From NCBI GenBank assembly GCA_964650525.1, contig CAZYUA010000001.1:186001-250000 (forward strand): 64,000 nucleotides of DNA, given 5' to 3'. Positions 1 through 8,869 of this stretch are shown piece by piece. The notes under the pieces are model-generated. The model ran no database searches and was not told where the DNA came from. It saw only the letters and a list, made by a program, of their open reading frames with translations. Every line of letters starts with the position of its first letter. The stretch's first letter is position 1. This DNA is from UBA1413 sp964650525. GTDB lineage: Bacteria; Bacteroidota; Bacteroidia; Bacteroidales; Prolixibacteraceae. A program made the translations under genes and the position numbers.

Positions 1-108
1 AAACTGGAAACCATCGAACCCGACCACTCCCTGTCTGAGCCATCCCAAGAAGCTTACCATAAATGGATAGATGCGTTGAAGCATCGGCTTCCCGATGCAG
101 GGGGCTGA
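1..108 (+). CDS. xylB: Xylulokinase, C-terminal end (partial)
   Basis: Open frame 1 runs from the window edge to a TGA at 106-108 and encodes 35 residues (KLETIEPDHS...HKWIDALKHR). The pattern E-P-D...YHKW..L at the extreme C-terminus is typical of Bacteroidota FGGY-family xylulokinases, which phosphorylate D-xylulose after xylose isomerase. It lies 79 bp upstream of xylA on the same strand, which is the expected operon order. The identification rests on this short tail plus context; only the last turn of the kinase is visible, so no catalytic residue can be checked. Confidence 0.75.
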   Translation, partial: KLETIEPDHSLSEPSQEAYHKWIDALKHRLPDAGG

Positions 109-187
109 TCGGGCGGAAGATGGATGAAGCGCCTGTGAAATATTCTGGATACGAGGTTATTTATTACTTATTTAAACACATAGAATC

Positions 188-1513
188 ATGGAGTTATTTA
201 AAGGAAACAAGGAATTCTTTCCCGGAATCGGAAAGATCAGATTTGAAGGCCCCGGATCACGTAATCCGCTGGCGTTTAGATGGTACGATGAAGACAAGGT
301 CGTTGCCGGCAAGACCATGAAAGAGCATCTGCGGTTTGCTGTTGCTTACTGGCACACTTTCTGTGGCACCGGCATGGATGTTTTTGGCCCGGGCACCCAC
401 CTGTTCCCATGGAACGAGCCCTTTGACACAATGGACAAAAACAAGGCGCGCCTGGATGCTGCCTTTGAGTTTATCACCAAAATTGGGGCGCCTTTCTATT
501 GCTTCCACGATACCGACCTGGTAGGCGATGGTTCTGTTTTCGAAATCGAACAGCGGCTGGCAAAAATGGTCGATTTTGCCAAAGAAAGGCAGCAGGCTAC
601 CGGGGTGAAACTGCTCTGGGGAACAGCCAATGTATTCGGTAACCCCCGTTACCAGAACGGAGCCTCCACCAATCCCGATTTCAGGGCGGTAGCCCATGCA
701 GCCGTGCAGGTAAAAAATGCCATTGATGCCACCATTGCCCTGGGGGGAACCGGTTATGTGTTCTGGGGAGGCCGCGAAGGCTACATGAGCCTTCACAATA
801 CCGACACCCGTCGGGAGCTGGATCATATGGGTATGTTCCTCTCCATGGCCCGCGACTACGGGCGCAAACAGGGATTCCATGGCACCTTCCTCGTGGAACC
901 CAAACCCATGGAGCCGACCAAACACCAGTACGACTTTGATGTGGCCACAGTGATTGGCTTCCTGCGCAAAAACAACCTCGATAAGGATTTCAAACTCAAT
1001 GTGGAGGTTAACCATGCCACCCTGGCCGGCCACTCGTTTGCCCATGAACTGCGTGTTGCCGCCGATGCCGGTCTGCTTGGCTCCATCGATGCCAACCGGG
1101 GCGACAACCAGAACGGTTGGGATACCGACGAATTCCCCAACAACGTTTATGAAATCACCGAAGCCATGCTCGAAATCCTTCAGACTGGCGGCTTCACCCA
1201 CGGAGGGGTGAACTTCGATGCCAAAACACGGCGTAATTCAACCGACCTGGAAGATATTTTCATTGCCCACGTTTCCGGTATGGACATCTTCGCCAGGGCC
1301 CTCCTGGTGGCTGACCAGATCCTGACCCATTCAGATTACCTGAAAATCCGGAAAAACCGCTATGCTTCCTTCGATTCGGGGAAAGGAGCCGACTTCGAAA
1401 CCGGCAAACTGTCTTTAACAGATCTTTATGCGATTGCCCGGGAAGACGGTGAACCAGCCCTGGTCAGCGGTAAACAGGAAATGCTCGAACAATTGATAAA
1501 TTGTTATATCTGA
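188..1513 (+). CDS. xylA: Xylose isomerase
   Basis: Cytosolic enzyme converting D-xylose to D-xylulose. The 441-residue length is normal for the class II (long) family. Visible family motifs are the catalytic His in FHDTDL (about residue 102), the metal-binding Glu in VEPKPMEPTKHQYD, the EVNHATLAGHSFAHEL stretch, and the DANRGDNQNGWDTDEFP metal loop; VFWGGREGY is also diagnostic. The ATG at 188 gives the usual class II N-terminus (KGNKEFFPGIGKI). Its stop lies 4 bp before the next start, so it is co-transcribed with the symporter. No regulator or operator was recognised upstream; the promoter probably precedes xylB outside the window. Confidence 0.97.
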   Translation: MELFKGNKEFFPGIGKIRFEGPGSRNPLAFRWYDEDKVVAGKTMKEHLRFAVAYWHTFCGTGMDVFGPGTHLFPWNEPFDTMDKNKARLDAAFEFITKIGAPFYCFHDTDLVGDGSVFEIEQRLAKMVDFAKERQQATGVKLLWGTANVFGNPRYQNGASTNPDFRAVAHAAVQVKNAIDATIALGGTGYVFWGGREGYMSLHNTDTRRELDHMGMFLSMARDYGRKQGFHGTFLVEPKPMEPTKHQYDFDVATVIGFLRKNNLDKDFKLNVEVNHATLAGHSFAHELRVAADAGLLGSIDANRGDNQNGWDTDEFPNNVYEITEAMLEILQTGGFTHGGVNFDAKTRRNSTDLEDIFIAHVSGMDIFARALLVADQILTHSDYLKIRKNRYASFDSGKGADFETGKLSLTDLYAIAREDGEPALVSGKQEMLEQLINCYI

Positions 1514-1517
1514 TCCG

Positions 1518-2897
1518 ATGAAGGAACGCAATAGCCTTTATATCATGGCAATCACCCTGGTGGCTACGCTGGGGGGGCTTCTCTTCGGTTACGATACGGC
1601 TGTCATCTCCGGAGCTGAGAAATCGGTCCAGGCATACCTGATTACCAGCCTTGGACTGGGATCTCTGGCTCACGGGGCAACCATCTCCAGTGCTCTCATC
1701 GGTTGTATCATCGGTGGTCTCCTCTCCGGGCTGCTGGCTTCCTGGTTGGGAAGGAAAAAAACCCTTATGCTGGCAGCTATGCTTTTTTTCCTGTCTGCCC
1801 TGGGATCGGGTTTCCCCGAATTCCTCTTCTTCCAGAAAGGAACACCCACTATGGGGCTGCTCCTCATGTTCAACTTCTACCGAATCCTGGGAGGCGTCGG
1901 AGTTGGGCTCGCTTCGGCAGTCTGCCCGATGTACATCGGTGAAGTATCTCCTGCCGACATCCGTGGCCGTCTGGTTTCCATCAACCAGTTCGCTATCATC
2001 TTCGGAATGCTCGTCGTCTATTTCGTCAACTATGGAATCGCCCGGGGAAAAAGCCTCGAATTCCTTAACGACACCGGATGGCGGCTTATGTTCCTGTCTG
2101 AAGCTATCCCCGCGGCTCTCTTCGGTATCCTGCTGTTCTTCGTGCCGGAAACTCCCCGCTACCTGACCCTCATCAACCAGGATCAGAAAGCCCTGAAGAT
2201 ACTCACTAGAATCAACGGACTGCAGACAGCCAAGACCATTCTGAAGGAAATCAAGGAATCGGTGGAAGCTGCTTCCGAAAAACTCTTCGCCTATGGAAAG
2301 ATCGTGATCATCATCGGTATCCTGCTCTCTGTGTTCCAGCAGTTCGTAGGTATCAACGTGGCACTATACTATGCTCCGCGCATCTTTGAAAGCATGGGTG
2401 CAGCAAAGGATGCTTCGATGCTCCAGACGGTCGTTATGGGCCTCGTCAACGTGATCTTCACGGTCATTGCTATTGTCACAGTCGACAAATATGGCAGGAA
2501 AATCCTGCTTATGATCGGATCTGTGGGTATGGCTTTGGGTATGTTTGCCATTGGCGGCCTGGCCTTCTTTAAAGTGGTGGGCGTCAGCACCCTGGTTTTC
2601 ATCATTATCTATACCGCCTCCTTCATGATGTCGTGGGGCCCGATTACCTGGGTACTCATCTCCGAAATCTTCCCCAATAAAATCCGGGGCAGGGCCATTG
2701 CGATTGCCGTGGCTGCCCAATGGGCAGCCAACTATTTCATTTCATCCACCTACCCGGCCATGATGGAATTCAGCGGTGGCATTACCTACAGTTTCTATGG
2801 CCTCATGAGCGTCTTATCCTTCATCTTCGTGTGGAAAATGGTCCCTGAAACAAAAGGAAAAACGCTTGAGGAAATGGAAAAACTCTGGAAAAAATAG
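1518..2897 (+). CDS. xylE: MFS sugar porter, D-xylose:H+ symporter type
   Basis: Inner-membrane major facilitator protein of the sugar-porter family (459 residues, 12 predicted membrane helices). Signatures include GRKKTLM after helix 2, the ADIRGR loop, VPETPRYL at the end of the first half, VDKYGRK in the second half and the C-terminal VPETKGKTLEEME. The length and the GYDTAVISG motif in helix 1 fit XylE-like xylose/H+ symporters. Position 4 bp after xylA in a xylB-xylA-transporter operon supports xylose as substrate, although other pentoses or hexoses cannot be excluded from sequence alone. A strong intrinsic terminator follows 22 bp after the stop. Confidence 0.92.
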   Translation: MKERNSLYIMAITLVATLGGLLFGYDTAVISGAEKSVQAYLITSLGLGSLAHGATISSALIGCIIGGLLSGLLASWLGRKKTLMLAAMLFFLSALGSGFPEFLFFQKGTPTMGLLLMFNFYRILGGVGVGLASAVCPMYIGEVSPADIRGRLVSINQFAIIFGMLVVYFVNYGIARGKSLEFLNDTGWRLMFLSEAIPAALFGILLFFVPETPRYLTLINQDQKALKILTRINGLQTAKTILKEIKESVEAASEKLFAYGKIVIIIGILLSVFQQFVGINVALYYAPRIFESMGAAKDASMLQTVVMGLVNVIFTVIAIVTVDKYGRKILLMIGSVGMALGMFAIGGLAFFKVVGVSTLVFIIIYTASFMMSWGPITWVLISEIFPNKIRGRAIAIAVAAQWAANYFISSTYPAMMEFSGGITYSFYGLMSVLSFIFVWKMVPETKGKTLEEMEKLWKK

Positions 2898-2918
2898 AAT
2901 TTTCCTTTTCCACTATTC

Positions 2919-2959
2919 AGACCTGCCGATGAGCTCACTCCGGCAGGTCTCTTTTTATT
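2919..2959 (+). terminator. Intrinsic terminator of the xylose operon
   Basis: Perfect 10-bp inverted repeat AGACCTGCCG (2919-2928) / CGGCAGGTCT (2941-2950) with a 12-nt loop, followed by a T-rich tract. It sits just after the symporter stop and ends the xylB-xylA-xylE transcript. Confidence 0.9.
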
Positions 2960-3251
2960 GGTGAGACGCAAATTAAAAAGCCTGGCGAATTACATTTGCC
3001 AGCCGAACAATCCACGTAAAGTAACAGGGTAGTAGACCCGCTGCCTGGGGTGGGACATGGGTGCAGGTCTTGCCCCGGGGCTTAAACCCGTGATCCGCAG
3101 CAGGAGAATTTGTACAGATAACTCCCGGCAACCGCCCGGTAACCTGGAAAGCGGCAGAAAATCGAACCCCTCAGAACCGGTGGCTGATGGTTTTCGCAGG
3201 CAGCCACTCCGGCTATACCATGCGGGCCGGAGAAATCCTCTGAAGGAAGGT
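2960..3251. other. Intergenic region without recognisable gene
   Basis: Between the xylose-operon terminator and the small minus-strand gene. It holds a short hairpin (CTGGC 2982-2986 / GCCAG 2998-3002). I see no convincing coding frame, tRNA or riboswitch I can name. The open frame on the plus strand crossing 3057-3410 overlaps the minus-strand gene and has no family resemblance. Confidence 0.5.
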
Positions 3252-3431
3252 TCACCGGGAGGGTTCCCAGTAACACATTTTCGGGGAAGTTATCTTTCCC
3301 GCAGTTTTCATCTCTTTCAGGACCTTGTCAACCACTTTTTTGTCGAGGCCGGCGGCTTCGGCAATTTCACCTGCTTTCATGGCTTTACCGGCAACTTTCA
3401 TTACTTCTAGGACTTTTTCGGAGCTCATCAT
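3252..3431 (-). CDS. Small winged-helix-like regulator (59 aa)
   Basis: A 59-residue protein read on the minus strand from ATG at 3431 to TGA at 3252 (MMSSEKVLEVMKVAGKAMKA...). An ATG at 3428 is an equally good start. Two helices around GEIAEAAGLDKKVVDKVLKE look like a helix-turn-helix. The ending KMCYWEPSR resembles the short MarR/winged-helix-like proteins annotated as transcriptional regulators in Bacteroidota and anaerobes. It lies downstream of the superoxide dismutase gene on the same strand, with a 216-bp gap. Function is inferred; whether it binds DNA is not shown by the sequence. Lys/Glu-rich composition and in-frame conservation of hydrophobic heptads support real coding. Confidence 0.75.
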   Translation of the reverse strand: MMSSEKVLEVMKVAGKAMKAGEIAEAAGLDKKVVDKVLKEMKTAGKITSPKMCYWEPSR

Positions 3432-3647
3432 GAAATGGATTTATAGATTAAAGAAAAAAATCAACAGATGATAGATTAAAAGCTTTCTGATCAAAGCAAT
3501 GCCGGATGAAAGCTCCGCCACATTAGGAGCGACCAACCGTGATGATTCACCGCATGAATAGAACCTGTATTGCACGGGCCGATCAATAACGACTTGATCA
3601 TCAAACCCAGGAAAGGAGCATCCTGACTGACATGTCCCGGGAATATT

Positions 3648-4229
3648 CTATTCTCCGAACCTGAAGGAGATTACCTTCCAGTCAACCACTTTCCAGAAAT
3701 CTTCGATGTATTTTGGCCTGAGGTTCTGTTTGTCCAAATAATAGGCGTGTTCCCAGACATCGCAGGTGAGCAGGGGCTTTTTCCCGTCCCGCAAAGGGCA
3801 TCCTGCATTGGAGGTCTGAACGATCTCCAGTTTCCCCGCCTGGTTTTGAACAAGCCAGGCCCACCCCGATCCGAAAAGGGTGGCAGCCGCTTTGTTGAAT
3901 TGTTCCGCAAATGCTTCCACGGAGCCGAAATCCCTCTCCATGGCATCTTTCAACAACCCTTTGGGCTCCCGGCACCCATCGGCTGAAAATTGTTCAAAGT
4001 AAAACGTGTGGTTGAAAACCTGCGCACCGTTGTTGAAAATGCCCCCTTCGGCCTTCAAAATGATCTCTTCAAGGGTTGCGTTTTCATACGGGGTTCCGGG
4101 AATCAGGCTGTTTACATTATTTACATAAGCCTGGTGATGTTTCCCATGGTGGAACTCAAGCGTCCGGGCACTGATGTAAGGTTCCAGCGACTCTTTCGAA
4201 TAGGGTAATGGTGGTAATTGGAATGCCAT
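3648..4229 (-). CDS. sodB: Superoxide dismutase, Fe type
   Basis: Converts superoxide to O2 and H2O2 in the cytosol; 193 residues, the usual length. The ATG at 4229 gives the standard N-terminus MAFQLPPLPY; an in-frame upstream extension is not family-like. Metal ligands visible are His27 in FHHGKHH, the His of FNHTFYF, and Asp/His of CDVWEHAYY. Gln in GAQVFNHT occupies the place where iron-dependent enzymes carry their active-site Gln, which favours Fe or cambialistic use over strict Mn. It is divergent from the Fur/PerR gene, about 180 bp away, which suggests linked control, although no operator was identified. Confidence 0.95.
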   Translation of the reverse strand: MAFQLPPLPYSKESLEPYISARTLEFHHGKHHQAYVNNVNSLIPGTPYENATLEEIILKAEGGIFNNGAQVFNHTFYFEQFSADGCREPKGLLKDAMERDFGSVEAFAEQFNKAAATLFGSGWAWLVQNQAGKLEIVQTSNAGCPLRDGKKPLLTCDVWEHAYYLDKQNLRPKYIEDFWKVVDWKVISFRFGE

Positions 4230-4363
4230 AAGGTTAAAAATTTGGTTATTGCCTCTTATAATGAACCGTAAAATTAGCAATAAATGAATTCCCGGGGCTC
4301 TCGGCTGCAGTGATTATTTTTAAAATAAACGGGATTCGGAAATTATTACTTGGAGAAATTGAT

Positions 4364-4371
4364 TACATTTG
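4364..4371 (+). promoter_or_regulatory. Bacteroidota-type -7 box upstream of the Fur/PerR gene
   Basis: TACATTTG fits the TAnnTTTG consensus of the Bacteroidota housekeeping sigma factor, 37 bp before the ATG at 4408. The -33 position has TTA rather than TTG, so it is a partial match. Confidence 0.5.
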
Positions 4372-4407
4372 TGCTCCCAATTTCTAAATAATAATAATTC
4401 TTAATTA

Positions 4408-4830
4408 ATGAATGAGCATAACATCCGGGAATGGCTTCCCAAAGCCGGTCTGAAAATCACGCCCCAGCGCATTGCGGTTTTCGAAGCGGTACTCTCCATG
4501 AGGGACCATCCTACTGCCGAAAAAATTATTGAACATGTAAGGAACAACCACCCCAATGTGGCCGTTGGCACGATTTACAATACCCTGGAGACTTTTGCCG
4601 ATAAAGGATTGATTACCAAGGTTAAAACCGATGGGGATGCCATGCGGTACGATGCGTTTACCGAAATCCACCATCATCTGTACAGTAAACTATCATCACG
4701 AATTGATGATTATTACGACGAGGAGCTCAACAATATGCTGTCCGTTTATTTCAAAAATAAGAGAATCCCGGGATTCAGGGTTGATGAAGTGAAGGTTCAG
4801 ATTATCGGGCAGTTTACCGATGAACTTTAA
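4408..4830 (+). CDS. Fur/PerR-family metalloregulator
   Basis: 140-residue ferric-uptake-family repressor. The N-terminal winged helix contains KITPQRIAVFEAVLS, and the HPNVAVGTIYNTLETF recognition-helix region is typical of PerR/Fur. The dimerisation domain carries a His-rich metal site (EIHHHLYS). The CxxC pairs that normally bind the structural zinc are absent; the position usually reading CxxC reads SKLSSRIDD. It sits between a divergent superoxide dismutase and a downstream peroxiredoxin, which argues for a peroxide/oxidative-stress role (PerR-like) rather than iron uptake, but this is inferred from context. Confidence 0.88.
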   Translation: MNEHNIREWLPKAGLKITPQRIAVFEAVLSMRDHPTAEKIIEHVRNNHPNVAVGTIYNTLETFADKGLITKVKTDGDAMRYDAFTEIHHHLYSKLSSRIDDYYDEELNNMLSVYFKNKRIPGFRVDEVKVQIIGQFTDEL

Positions 4831-4971
4831 TCTCAAAACAATCTGCTCCCGTAGGTTTAGGTTAATGAAACGAAGCCCGGCTGATGCCGCGACTTGAAAA
4901 TCCCGTTCGGCACCTTCCCTGAGAAAACTATTATAATCGATACATTTTATTAAAAATTAAAATCTAAAGAA

Positions 4972-5679
4972 ATGGAAAATCAGATGACAGCCATGCCGCG
5001 CATTGGAGACAAAGCGCCCGAATTCAAAGCCGTTACCACCCAGGGTGAAATCAATTTCCCAACTGATTTCGATGGAAAATGGGTGATCCTCTTCAGCCAT
5101 CCTGCTGATTTTACTCCTGTCTGCACCTCTGAATTCATGACCTTCGCCCACATGGAAGATGAATTTAAAGCCCTGAACTGTCAGCTTGTCGGATTGTCGG
5201 TTGATGGTTTGTACAGCCACATTGCCTGGTTACGGACGATTAAAGAGAAAATCGAGTACAGGGGTATGAAAAATGTTGAGGTTACCTTCCCGCTTATTGA
5301 GGACATCACCATGGAGGTTGCCAGGAAGTATGGCATGTTGATGCCTGGTGAAAGCAACACCAAAGCGGTCCGTGCAGTTTTCTTCATTGATCCGAAAGGA
5401 ATTATCCGCGCCATCATTTATTATCCGTTAAGCCTTGGCCGTAATTTTGACGAATTGAAAAGGGTATTGATGGGATTGAAGACAGCCGATGCTTTTGGCA
5501 TTGCTCTTCCGGCCGACTGGCGCCCTGGCGACGATGTAATCGTACCGACAGCCGGCAGTTGCGGCACTGCCAAAGATCGCATGGAAGGCAAGGAAGAAGG
5601 TGTTGAATGCAAAGACTGGTTCTTCTGCACCAAGAAGCTTCCGAAAGAAAAAGTCATGGACAAAATCCTGAAAAAATAA
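4972..5679 (+). CDS. Peroxiredoxin (Prx6/1-Cys-like AhpC-TSA family)
   Basis: Cytosolic thiol peroxidase reducing H2O2 and organic peroxides, 235 residues. The peroxidatic Cys51 lies in the active-site motif HPADFTPVCTSEF. The long C-terminal arm (IALPADWRPGDDVIVP) and further cysteines near the C-terminus (CGTAKD, VECKDWFFC) match the archaeal/anaerobe Prx6 branch, in which a C-terminal cysteine pair takes part in disulfide cycling. It follows the Fur/PerR-like regulator by 141 bp on the same strand and is probably a member of its regulon. A partial -7-like box, TACATTTT at 4941-4948, suggests it may also have its own promoter. Confidence 0.94.
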   Translation: MENQMTAMPRIGDKAPEFKAVTTQGEINFPTDFDGKWVILFSHPADFTPVCTSEFMTFAHMEDEFKALNCQLVGLSVDGLYSHIAWLRTIKEKIEYRGMKNVEVTFPLIEDITMEVARKYGMLMPGESNTKAVRAVFFIDPKGIIRAIIYYPLSLGRNFDELKRVLMGLKTADAFGIALPADWRPGDDVIVPTAGSCGTAKDRMEGKEEGVECKDWFFCTKKLPKEKVMDKILKK

Positions 5680-5800
5680 GTTGAACTTCCGGTTCCGGCA
5701 GCCATAACGAAAGCATGCCCTTTACAGCGGTAGGGTATGACGGTAGAAGACGGTATTTTACTCACAAGCCTACGGGTTCCCGGAAGGCTGCTTGAATTAT

Positions 5801-5838
5801 AACCTGACCGGGTACCTGTTTGCCCCGTCAGGTTTTTA
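5801..5838 (+). terminator. Terminator after the peroxiredoxin gene
   Basis: AACCTGAC (5801-5808) pairs with GTCAGGTT (5827-5834) and is followed by a T run. It lies in the convergent gap between the peroxiredoxin gene and the minus-strand lamin-tail gene and ends the plus-strand transcript. Confidence 0.75.
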
Positions 5839-5877
5839 ATTCTTCTTGCTGAAATGTCCTCCAGCCGGCAGGGCTCG

Positions 5878-7662
5878 TTACTCTGACGGAGTTGCCAGGA
5901 TCACTGCCTTTTTGAAAACTTCCCGGTATCCTTCGGGATTGAATATTTCGAAAAGCAGGATGTAAGGCCCCGGAGGAAGTTGCCGGCCATTCCCGTCCTT
6001 TCCGTTCCATGTGATGGTCCCACCAGATCCCAGCAAGGCATTGTTTGCCAGACGAACAACCGGGAGTCCGTTGGTGTCATAAAGGGTGCAGTTGCCGACA
6101 GGATTGGCCACCCCGGTCTGGTAGGAGAGGATCATTTCATCGTTATGCCCATCCTGGTTGGGTGAGAAATAGTGCTCCTCCAGATATACCCTGGAAGCAC
6201 GGACCGGTTCGTTGGAGTAGCAAGAATTCTGATAACCGGGGGTAGCAAAACCGCAGAGCGAGGATGCCGATTGCCAGTTCCCGGTCTGTCCGGCCGGTGT
6301 GCCGGGGTGGACTCTTTCGAGTGAAATGCCTTCCGGGTCAGTCAGCAGCGGATGATGCATTTCCTCCGAATAGGTGAATTCATCGATGATCATAAGGGAA
6401 TCAGACAGCAGAACCACGGTTCCCCTGTCGTTATTGTAGGCAGGCAGGGAGGGCAGTTGTGCCAGGCATGCCAGGCAAGTGGCGGAGTAAAAGAAGCGTA
6501 TCGACGCAGTATCTGCTGTCAGTACCAAATACCCGCCGGGCGGAAGCCATGTGCGGAGTGGCTTAAGGGGGGTCGTTTTTTTTATTTGCCCGTATTCATC
6601 GCGGCTGGCAATCAATAGCCTTTGCGCTTCAATCGATTTGGAGGAGACGTTCAGAATTTCCACAAAATCAGAACCGGAAGGCCATGGATTGAAAAGGACC
6701 TCATTAATGACAACATCCCCGGGTTCCAGCACAACCCACCCAATATCAACCTCAGGATCTGCTAAGAGGTTCCCGCAGGCATCCGTAAGGGTTTCCATCT
6801 CCAGCCGGTAGGTTTTATTGGCGGTAAGGGGTTGATCCCAGGTAAGACTGACGAAGGTGTCTTCCCGCAATTGAACCTTTACCGGGTGTCCCCAACCATC
6901 CGACAACCGGTAGTTGTTTTTGTTTCCGAGAGCCAGGGTGTCCATCGGTTCGGAAAAGGAGATCTCAGCCATTGAGCGGGACACGGCCCTGCAGTCGGTA
7001 ATGCGGGGTTGTTCAACATCCCGGTTCTCCCTGAAGACAGAATTGACAGTCCCGGGTGTTCCTCCTTCGGGATGGAGGCTGGCTATCCAGTTTTCCCTTT
7101 GTCCGCAGCTTCTGCCGGGATCAATCCTTTCAAGGCTCCATCCGCCGTTTTTCTTCAGGGGATCGTTATACCAGCCATCGCTATAATCCACCTGGTCATG
7201 TACGGTGCCGGCTTTGTCAGTCAGGATCACCCGGTTTCCGCTGTTTCTCAAAGCCGGAAGGCTGCTTAGGGCTGCAACAGAACCCCAGGGCCGCAGCATC
7301 GCTGAAGCTTTGGCAGAACACACAATCCTGAAGGTACCGGCCTCTATGAGGCTGTCGGGCAGGGTCCGGGTTACAGACCCAACGGTCAGCTTCCATCCAC
7401 CGGGGTTGACGGCGGCATTGCCGGTATTCAAGAGCTCAATCCATTCGGCATCCGGCAACCCTGTAACCGGTGTCGGGTCAGCCATGATTTCGTTGATGAC
7501 CAGGCAGGTACCGCATGGAGCCTTTGAAGTGTCTCCGGCCAGCAGACAACCAGCCTGCTCCGGGCATTGAAATCCATAGCGGCAGGCGGCATACACCCGG
7601 GTACCTGAGACCAAGGTCACACATCCCGTCAATATTAAGAAATAGAATTTTAAAGCAGCCAT
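5878..7662 (-). CDS. Secreted lamin-tail-domain protein with C-terminal sorting-like domain
   Basis: 594 residues when started at the ATG at 7662, which begins a clear signal peptide (MAALKFYFLILTGCV...VYA). After it come a lamin tail domain (LVINEIMADPTP...AEWIELLNTG), an Ig-like domain with the Big_5-type pattern (ISFSEPMDT...GNLL), a second lamin tail domain (VVINEVLFNPWPSGSDFVEI), and a C-terminal FlgD/CHU_C-like module (FSPNQDGHNDEM...WNGKDGNGRQLPPGPY). Such proteins are exported, and in this phylum the C-terminal module commonly directs type IX secretion. The substrate or ligand is unknown. Two cysteine-rich stretches follow the signal peptide (CRYGFQCPEQAGC). It faces asd divergently. 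Confidence 0.85.
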   Translation of the reverse strand: MAALKFYFLILTGCVTLVSGTRVYAACRYGFQCPEQAGCLLAGDTSKAPCGTCLVINEIMADPTPVTGLPDAEWIELLNTGNAAVNPGGWKLTVGSVTRTLPDSLIEAGTFRIVCSAKASAMLRPWGSVAALSSLPALRNSGNRVILTDKAGTVHDQVDYSDGWYNDPLKKNGGWSLERIDPGRSCGQRENWIASLHPEGGTPGTVNSVFRENRDVEQPRITDCRAVSRSMAEISFSEPMDTLALGNKNNYRLSDGWGHPVKVQLREDTFVSLTWDQPLTANKTYRLEMETLTDACGNLLADPEVDIGWVVLEPGDVVINEVLFNPWPSGSDFVEILNVSSKSIEAQRLLIASRDEYGQIKKTTPLKPLRTWLPPGGYLVLTADTASIRFFYSATCLACLAQLPSLPAYNNDRGTVVLLSDSLMIIDEFTYSEEMHHPLLTDPEGISLERVHPGTPAGQTGNWQSASSLCGFATPGYQNSCYSNEPVRASRVYLEEHYFSPNQDGHNDEMILSYQTGVANPVGNCTLYDTNGLPVVRLANNALLGSGGTITWNGKDGNGRQLPPGPYILLFEIFNPEGYREVFKKAVILATPSE

Positions 7663-7800
7663 CTCGGATGCGGATGATGCAAAGTTGTATTTTTGTTTTG
7701 TGCGGGTTTTGAATCGATACAATATACAATATTTTCCGGAATTTTGCATAGCATGAGACGGAAAATGCAGAACGGATTAACAACAAACGGTTAACAAAAA

Positions 7801-8820
7801 ATGAAAGTTGCGATCGTAGGGGTCAGTGGTGCTGTGGGACAGGAATTTCTCAAGGTACTGGAGGAGAGAGACTTTCCCCTGGATGAGCTGGTGGTCTTTG
7901 GCTCGTCGCGAAGTGCGGGGAAAACGGTGGAATTCAAAGGTGAGAAATTAACCATCAGACAATTGGATCATAATGATGATTTCCGGGGCATCGACATTGC
8001 CCTGGTTTCTGCCGGTGCTGCCGTCTCTCGTGAATATGCTGCAACGATAACCCGGCACGGAACCATCATGATTGACAATTCGAGTGCCTTCCGTTACGAC
8101 GACGATGTTCCGCTGGTTGTCCCGGAGGTAAATGCTGCCGACGCGCTGATCCGTCCACGGAACATCATTGCCAACCCCAATTGTTCCACCATTCAGATGG
8201 TGGTAGCTCTGAAACCCATTGCCGGTCTTTCTCCCCTGAAACGGGTAAGGGTGGCGACCTACCAGGCAGCCAGCGGCGCCGGAGCAAGGGGCATTGCCGA
8301 ATTGGAGCAGCAGATCAGGGAGGTGGCTGGCGGCCTTGAACCCACCGTCGCCAGTTTCCCCTACCAGCTGGCCATGAACATTATCCCCCATATCGATATC
8401 TTCCTCGACAACGATTATACCAAGGAGGAGATGAAAATGAACTGGGAAACAAAAAAAATCATGCATTCCGATGTGGAAGTGAGCGCTACCTGTGTAAGGA
8501 TTCCCGTGGCAAGAGCCCATTCCGAGGCAGTATGGGTGGAAACCGAACACCCCCTGTCTGCGGAGGAGGTAAGGAAAACCATGGAAATGTGCCCGGGAAT
8601 AACGGTCGTTGATAAACCATCAGAGAAAAAATACCCGATGCCCCTGTTCGTCTCAGGCCGTGATGACGTCTATGTGGGCCGTATCCGCAAAGACCTTTCA
8701 CATCCTAACGGGATAACCTTCTGGTGTGTCGGCGACCAGATCAAAAAAGGAGCGGCTCTGAATGCCGTGCAGATCGCAGAATATCTCCTGCAAAAAGGTA
8801 CCTTTTATAAACAAGGGTAG
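7801..8820 (+). CDS. asd: Aspartate-semialdehyde dehydrogenase
   Basis: Reduces aspartyl phosphate to aspartate semialdehyde with NADPH, the branch point to lysine/diaminopimelate, threonine and methionine. 339 residues, normal length. The N-terminal Rossmann motif is VAIVGVSGAVGQEF; the catalytic Cys lies in NPNCSTIQM; the downstream IPVARAHSEAVWVE and the C-terminal WCVGDQIKKGAALNAVQIAE are diagnostic. It stands alone on the plus strand between two minus-strand genes, and its end converges with hflX across a hairpin. Confidence 0.97.
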   Translation: MKVAIVGVSGAVGQEFLKVLEERDFPLDELVVFGSSRSAGKTVEFKGEKLTIRQLDHNDDFRGIDIALVSAGAAVSREYAATITRHGTIMIDNSSAFRYDDDVPLVVPEVNAADALIRPRNIIANPNCSTIQMVVALKPIAGLSPLKRVRVATYQAASGAGARGIAELEQQIREVAGGLEPTVASFPYQLAMNIIPHIDIFLDNDYTKEEMKMNWETKKIMHSDVEVSATCVRIPVARAHSEAVWVETEHPLSAEEVRKTMEMCPGITVVDKPSEKKYPMPLFVSGRDDVYVGRIRKDLSHPNGITFWCVGDQIKKGAALNAVQIAEYLLQKGTFYKQG

Positions 8821-8827
8821 ATCGGAA

Positions 8828-8863
8828 AACTCCCGGCTGCCTTACCCGGAAAGAACGGGAGTT
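8828..8863 (-). terminator. Hairpin between asd and hflX, likely terminator of hflX
   Basis: AACTCCCG (8828-8835) / CGGGAGTT (8856-8863) in the 49-bp convergent gap. The short T run lies on the minus strand, so it best fits hflX, but the stem can act for both genes. Confidence 0.55.
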
Positions 8864-8869
8864 ACCTCA

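Noticed and set aside
257..1201. Long minus-strand open frame (314 codons) inside xylA
   Set aside because: Antisense shadow of a highly conserved gene; no family resemblance and biased composition.
3057..3410. Plus-strand open frame before sodB
   Set aside because: Overlaps the better-supported 59-residue minus-strand gene and has no family features.
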